The position numbers and the translations under genes are program-made. From Thalassovita aquimarina (GTDB taxonomy: Bacteria > Pseudomonadota > Alphaproteobacteria > Rhodobacterales > Rhodobacteraceae), in NCBI RefSeq assembly GCF_018219815.1, contig NZ_JADMKU010000002.1:248001-312000 (forward strand): a stretch of DNA of 64,000 nucleotides, given 5' to 3'. The notes beneath the pieces were generated by a model, which worked only from the letters and a program-made list of their open reading frames with translations, was not told the origin of the DNA and searched no databases. How positions within the stretch are numbered: position 1 is the first letter of the stretch; each line of letters begins with the position of its first letter. Shown here in pieces: positions 61,470 through 64,000 of this stretch.

Positions 61470-62324
61470 ATGACAAAGACACTGATTTCCTTCGGCCACG
61501 GCTATTCGGCGACAGCGCTCGCCAAGATTCTGATCCCGCAGGGATGGCGCATAATCGGCACCACCCGGAGCGCGGAAAAATGCGACGCGCTGGCCGCTGC
61601 CGGGGTGGAACCGGCACTGTGGCCCGGCACCGACATGACGCCCTTTCTGGATCAGGCAAGCCACATCCTGGTTTCCGCCGCCCCGGATACCGCGGGCGAT
61701 CCGGTACTGCGGCATTACCGCGACCAGATCGCGGCGCGGGCGGATCGGTTCGAATGGGTGGGATATCTGTCGACCACCGGGGTTTACGGCGACCATCAGG
61801 GCGATTGGGTCGACGAGGATACCGCGCTGACGCCGTCGACCAAACGCGGCCAGATGCGGGTCGCGGCGGAAGCGGAATGGCAATCCATCCCCGGCCTGCC
61901 GCTGCATATCTTCCGGCTGGCGGGCATCTATGGCCCCGGGCGCGGCCCCTTTGCCAAGGTCCGCAATGGCACCGCGCGTCGGATCATCAAGCCGGGGCAG
62001 GTGTTCAGCCGCATTCATGTCGAAGACATCGCGCAAGTGCTGGCCGCCTCGATCACCCGGCCCAATCCCGGCGCGATCTACAATCTGTGCGATGACGATC
62101 CCGCCCCGCCCGAGGACGTGATCGCCCATGCGGCAGAGCTTCTGGGGCTACCGGTGCCGCCGGCGGAAGATTTCGAAACGGCCGAGATGACGCCGATGGC
62201 GCGCAGTTTCTACGCAGAATCGAAAAAGGTCCGGAACGCCCGCATCAAATCCGAATTGGGCGTCCGGTTAAGATATCCAACTTATCGGGATGGCCTTGCA
62301 GCATTGCTGCAAAGCGACGGCTGA
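61470..62324 (+). CDS. NAD(P)-dependent SDR-type epimerase/reductase
   Basis: A 284-residue protein of the extended SDR (YeeZ-like) type: ISFGHGYSATALAKIL replaces the normal GxxGxxG, YLSTTGVYGDHQGDWVDE is typical, IFRLAGIYGPGRGPF follows. No catalytic YxxxK is visible, so it may not be a classical dehydrogenase. Substrate unknown. Confidence 0.85.
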   Translation: MTKTLISFGHGYSATALAKILIPQGWRIIGTTRSAEKCDALAAAGVEPALWPGTDMTPFLDQASHILVSAAPDTAGDPVLRHYRDQIAARADRFEWVGYLSTTGVYGDHQGDWVDEDTALTPSTKRGQMRVAAEAEWQSIPGLPLHIFRLAGIYGPGRGPFAKVRNGTARRIIKPGQVFSRIHVEDIAQVLAASITRPNPGAIYNLCDDDPAPPEDVIAHAAELLGLPVPPAEDFETAEMTPMARSFYAESKKVRNARIKSELGVRLRYPTYRDGLAALLQSDG

Positions 62325-62331
62325 CACCGTA

Positions 62332-62520
62332 TCAGTCGGTGAACGCGATCAGCGCCACGGCCAGCAGCATGACCGAAACCGCCAGCGCGTTGTCAGAAGA
62401 CGACGATGCGGCATCGGCCATGATGACCTCGGGTTCCATCGCGGGTTCGGCGGCGCTCCCCGCCAAAACGGGGCCTGCGACAAGTGTCAGGCAAAGCGGC
62501 AGGACGGCAAAACGTTTCAT
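62332..62520 (-). CDS. Small exported/membrane protein
   Basis: A 62-residue protein: signal peptide [20 protein letters not shown], then a short acidic stretch ([14 protein letters not shown]) and a final membrane helix ([16 protein letters not shown]). The ATG overlaps the dxs stop by four bases, so it is coupled to dxs. Function unknown. Confidence 0.75.
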   Translation of the reverse strand: MKRFAVLPLCLTLVAGPVLAGSAAEPAMEPEVIMADAASSSSDNALAVSVMLLAVALIAFTD

Positions 62521-64000
62521 GCTCTTTTCTCTCCGATCGTAGCAATTCCAAGAACTTCGAGGACTTTGGCCTCGATATCAGGTGTGTTCAAGCCTGCGAC
62601 ATCATACATCGCGGCCGGAGAGGCCTGATCGATGAAAATATCGGGCAAAACCATCGATCTGAACTTCAGCCCACTGTCAAAAACGCCGTTTTCGGCCAGC
62701 AATTGCGCCACGTGACTGCCGAAACCGCCGATGGCGCCTTCCTCGATGGTGATCAGCGCCTCGTGATTCTGCGCCAGGTCGAGAATCAGATTCTCGTCCA
62801 GCGGCTTGGCGAAGCGGGCGTCGGCCACCGTCGGCGATATGCCCTTCGCGGCGAGGTTTTCGCTGGCCTGCATGACTTCCTGCAAACGGGTGCCGAAGGA
62901 CAGGATCGCGACCCGTGCCCCTTCGCGCAACACGCGACCCTTGCCGATTTCCAGCGGCACGCCGCATTCGGGCAGATCGACACCAACCCCTTCGCCGCGC
63001 GGATAACGAAAGGCGATGGGACCGTCATCATGGGCGGCGGCGGTGGCGACCATATGGACCAGTTCCGCCTCGTCCGCGGCGGCCATCACAACCATGCCCG
63101 GCAGGTTGGTCAGGAAGGCAATGTCGTAACTGCCCGCATGGGTGGCGCCATCGGCCCCGACCAGGCCGGCCCGGTCGATGGCGAACCGCACCGGCAGCCG
63201 CTGAATCGCCACGTCGTGCACCACCTGGTCATAGCCGCGCTGCAGGAAGGTCGAATACATAGCGCAGAAAGGTTTCAGCCCGCCCGCCGCCAGACCGGCG
63301 CTGAACGTCACGCCGTGCTGTTCGGCGATACCGACATCGAAACAGCGCGAGGGATAGCGTTCGGCAAACAGGTTCAACCCGGTACCATCGGGCATCGCGG
63401 CGGTCACCGCGCAAATTTTGTCGTCGCGCGCGGCCTCGTCGACCAGCGCCTTGCCGAACACAGAGGTATAGCTCGGCGCGTTCGACGGCGCTTTCTTCTG
63501 TTCGCCAGTGATGACATCGAACTTGGCGGTGGCATGGCCACGGTCGCGGGCGCGTTCGGCGGGGCCATACCCCTTGCCCTTCTTGGTCAGCACGTGGATC
63601 AGGATCGGCCCGGTGGCGCGCGCCTTGACCGTGCGCAGCACCGGCAGCAGCTGGTCCAGATCATGGCCATCGATCGGCCCGACATAGGAAAATCCCAGTT
63701 CCTCGAACAGGGTGCCGCCGACCGCCATGCCCTTGAGCATTTCCTTGGCCCGCTTGGCGCCTTCGCGGAACGGTTCGGGCAGCAGGCTGACCGCGCCCTT
63801 GGCGGCGGCCTTGAATTCCTGGAACGGTTCGCCGGCATAAAGCCGGGTCAGGTAGTTAGACAGCGCGCCGACCGGCGGCGCGATCGACATTTCGTTGTCG
63901 TTCAGCATGACGATCAGGCGCTTTTTCAGGTGGCCCGCGTTGTTCATCGCCTCGAACGCCATGCCGGCGCTCATCGACCCGTCGCCGATCACCGCGATGG
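62517..64000 (-). CDS. dxs: 1-deoxy-D-xylulose-5-phosphate synthase, C-terminal part (cut by window edge)
   Basis: Thiamine-diphosphate enzyme of the non-mevalonate pathway. Visible are [19 protein letters not shown] and [16 protein letters not shown] (ThDP/magnesium site), [32 protein letters not shown] (catalytic glutamate region) and [19 protein letters not shown]. The frame is open to base 64000, so the first ~150 residues lie outside. It is thiamine-dependent and near the thiBPQ operon, though with no visible shared control. Confidence 0.97.
   Translation of the reverse strand, partial: IAVIGDGSMSAGMAFEAMNNAGHLKKRLIVMLNDNEMSIAPPVGALSNYLTRLYAGEPFQEFKAAAKGAVSLLPEPFREGAKRAKEMLKGMAVGGTLFEELGFSYVGPIDGHDLDQLLPVLRTVKARATGPILIHVLTKKGKGYGPAERARDRGHATAKFDVITGEQKKAPSNAPSYTSVFGKALVDEAARDDKICAVTAAMPDGTGLNLFAERYPSRCFDVGIAEQHGVTFSAGLAAGGLKPFCAMYSTFLQRGYDQVVHDVAIQRLPVRFAIDRAGLVGADGATHAGSYDIAFLTNLPGMVVMAAADEAELVHMVATAAAHDDGPIAFRYPRGEGVGVDLPECGVPLEIGKGRVLREGARVAILSFGTRLQEVMQASENLAAKGISPTVADARFAKPLDENLILDLAQNHEALITIEEGAIGGFGSHVAQLLAENGVFDSGLKFRSMVLPDIFIDQASPAAMYDVAGLNTPDIEAKVLEVLGIATIGEKRA

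Overview
The window is a stretch of a GC-rich alphaproteobacterial chromosome, most probably from the Rhodobacteraceae (Roseobacter group). The basis is the petAB (cytochrome bc1) gene order, a DUF2125 protein, short lipid A/Kdo genes, a TPP-riboswitch-driven thiBPQ operon, and repeated GC-rich intergenic elements ending in a CCCGGGRTATTTT-type motif. This is inference from gene content; no database search was possible.

Layout. 1-5.6 kb is core: petB (cut by the window edge), petA, an outer-membrane barrel protein, a glutathione S-transferase, an FMN-binding regulator-like protein, and the coupled dapF-mtaB pair. tRNA-Lys(UUU) at 5.8 kb marks the start of an accessory region of about 13 kb (5.9-19.2 kb). 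It is a mosaic: a DMT transporter and a quinone-oxidoreductase-like enzyme; an integrated plasmid-like element (replication initiator, two small proteins, a hypothetical protein, tyrosine integrase) with near-identical 21-bp sites beside the tRNA and upstream of the integrase; a cluster of tiny, partly broken genes at 12.9-13.6 kb; a cassette at 14.0-18.8 kb lying between two copies of a 27-bp direct repeat; and the C-terminal remnant of a second tyrosine recombinase.

The 14.0-18.8 kb cassette is the best candidate for an undescribed system. Degenerate repeats that encode related short peptides precede tightly overlapping genes for an alpha/beta hydrolase, a DUF1611-like P-loop protein, an ABC transporter whose ATPase domain has lost several catalytic motifs, an 18-codon mini-ORF and a Tat-exported protein of unknown function.

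19.2-33.5 kb is an exopolysaccharide locus: a divergent UDP-sugar epimerase, then an operon of phosphoglycosyltransferase, glycosyltransferase, P-loop kinase, 43-residue peptide, large secreted DNRLRE/Calx-beta/propeller protein, Wzx-type flippase, two-domain kinase-like protein, Wza/ExoF-type export protein, Wzz/ExoP-type co-polymerase lacking a kinase domain, and an O-antigen-ligase/polymerase-like protein. The Wzz-like gene carries a duplicated 5' end.

33.5-64 kb is again core metabolism: flavoprotein, HNH protein, enoyl-CoA hydratase and SDR, DUF2125, pmbA, an inositol-phosphatase-like enzyme, waaA-lpxK, L,D-transpeptidase and ribA, an OmpR-family response regulator, TauE/SafE, xthA, a thioredoxin-TPR protein with LON-like and Trm112 proteins, DUF1810/VOC, amn, HU, EamA, a CcdA/thioredoxin pair, AEC permease, HD protein and aroC, thiBPQ, a Clp-fold protease, an SDR protein, and dxs (cut by the right edge) coupled to a small membrane protein.
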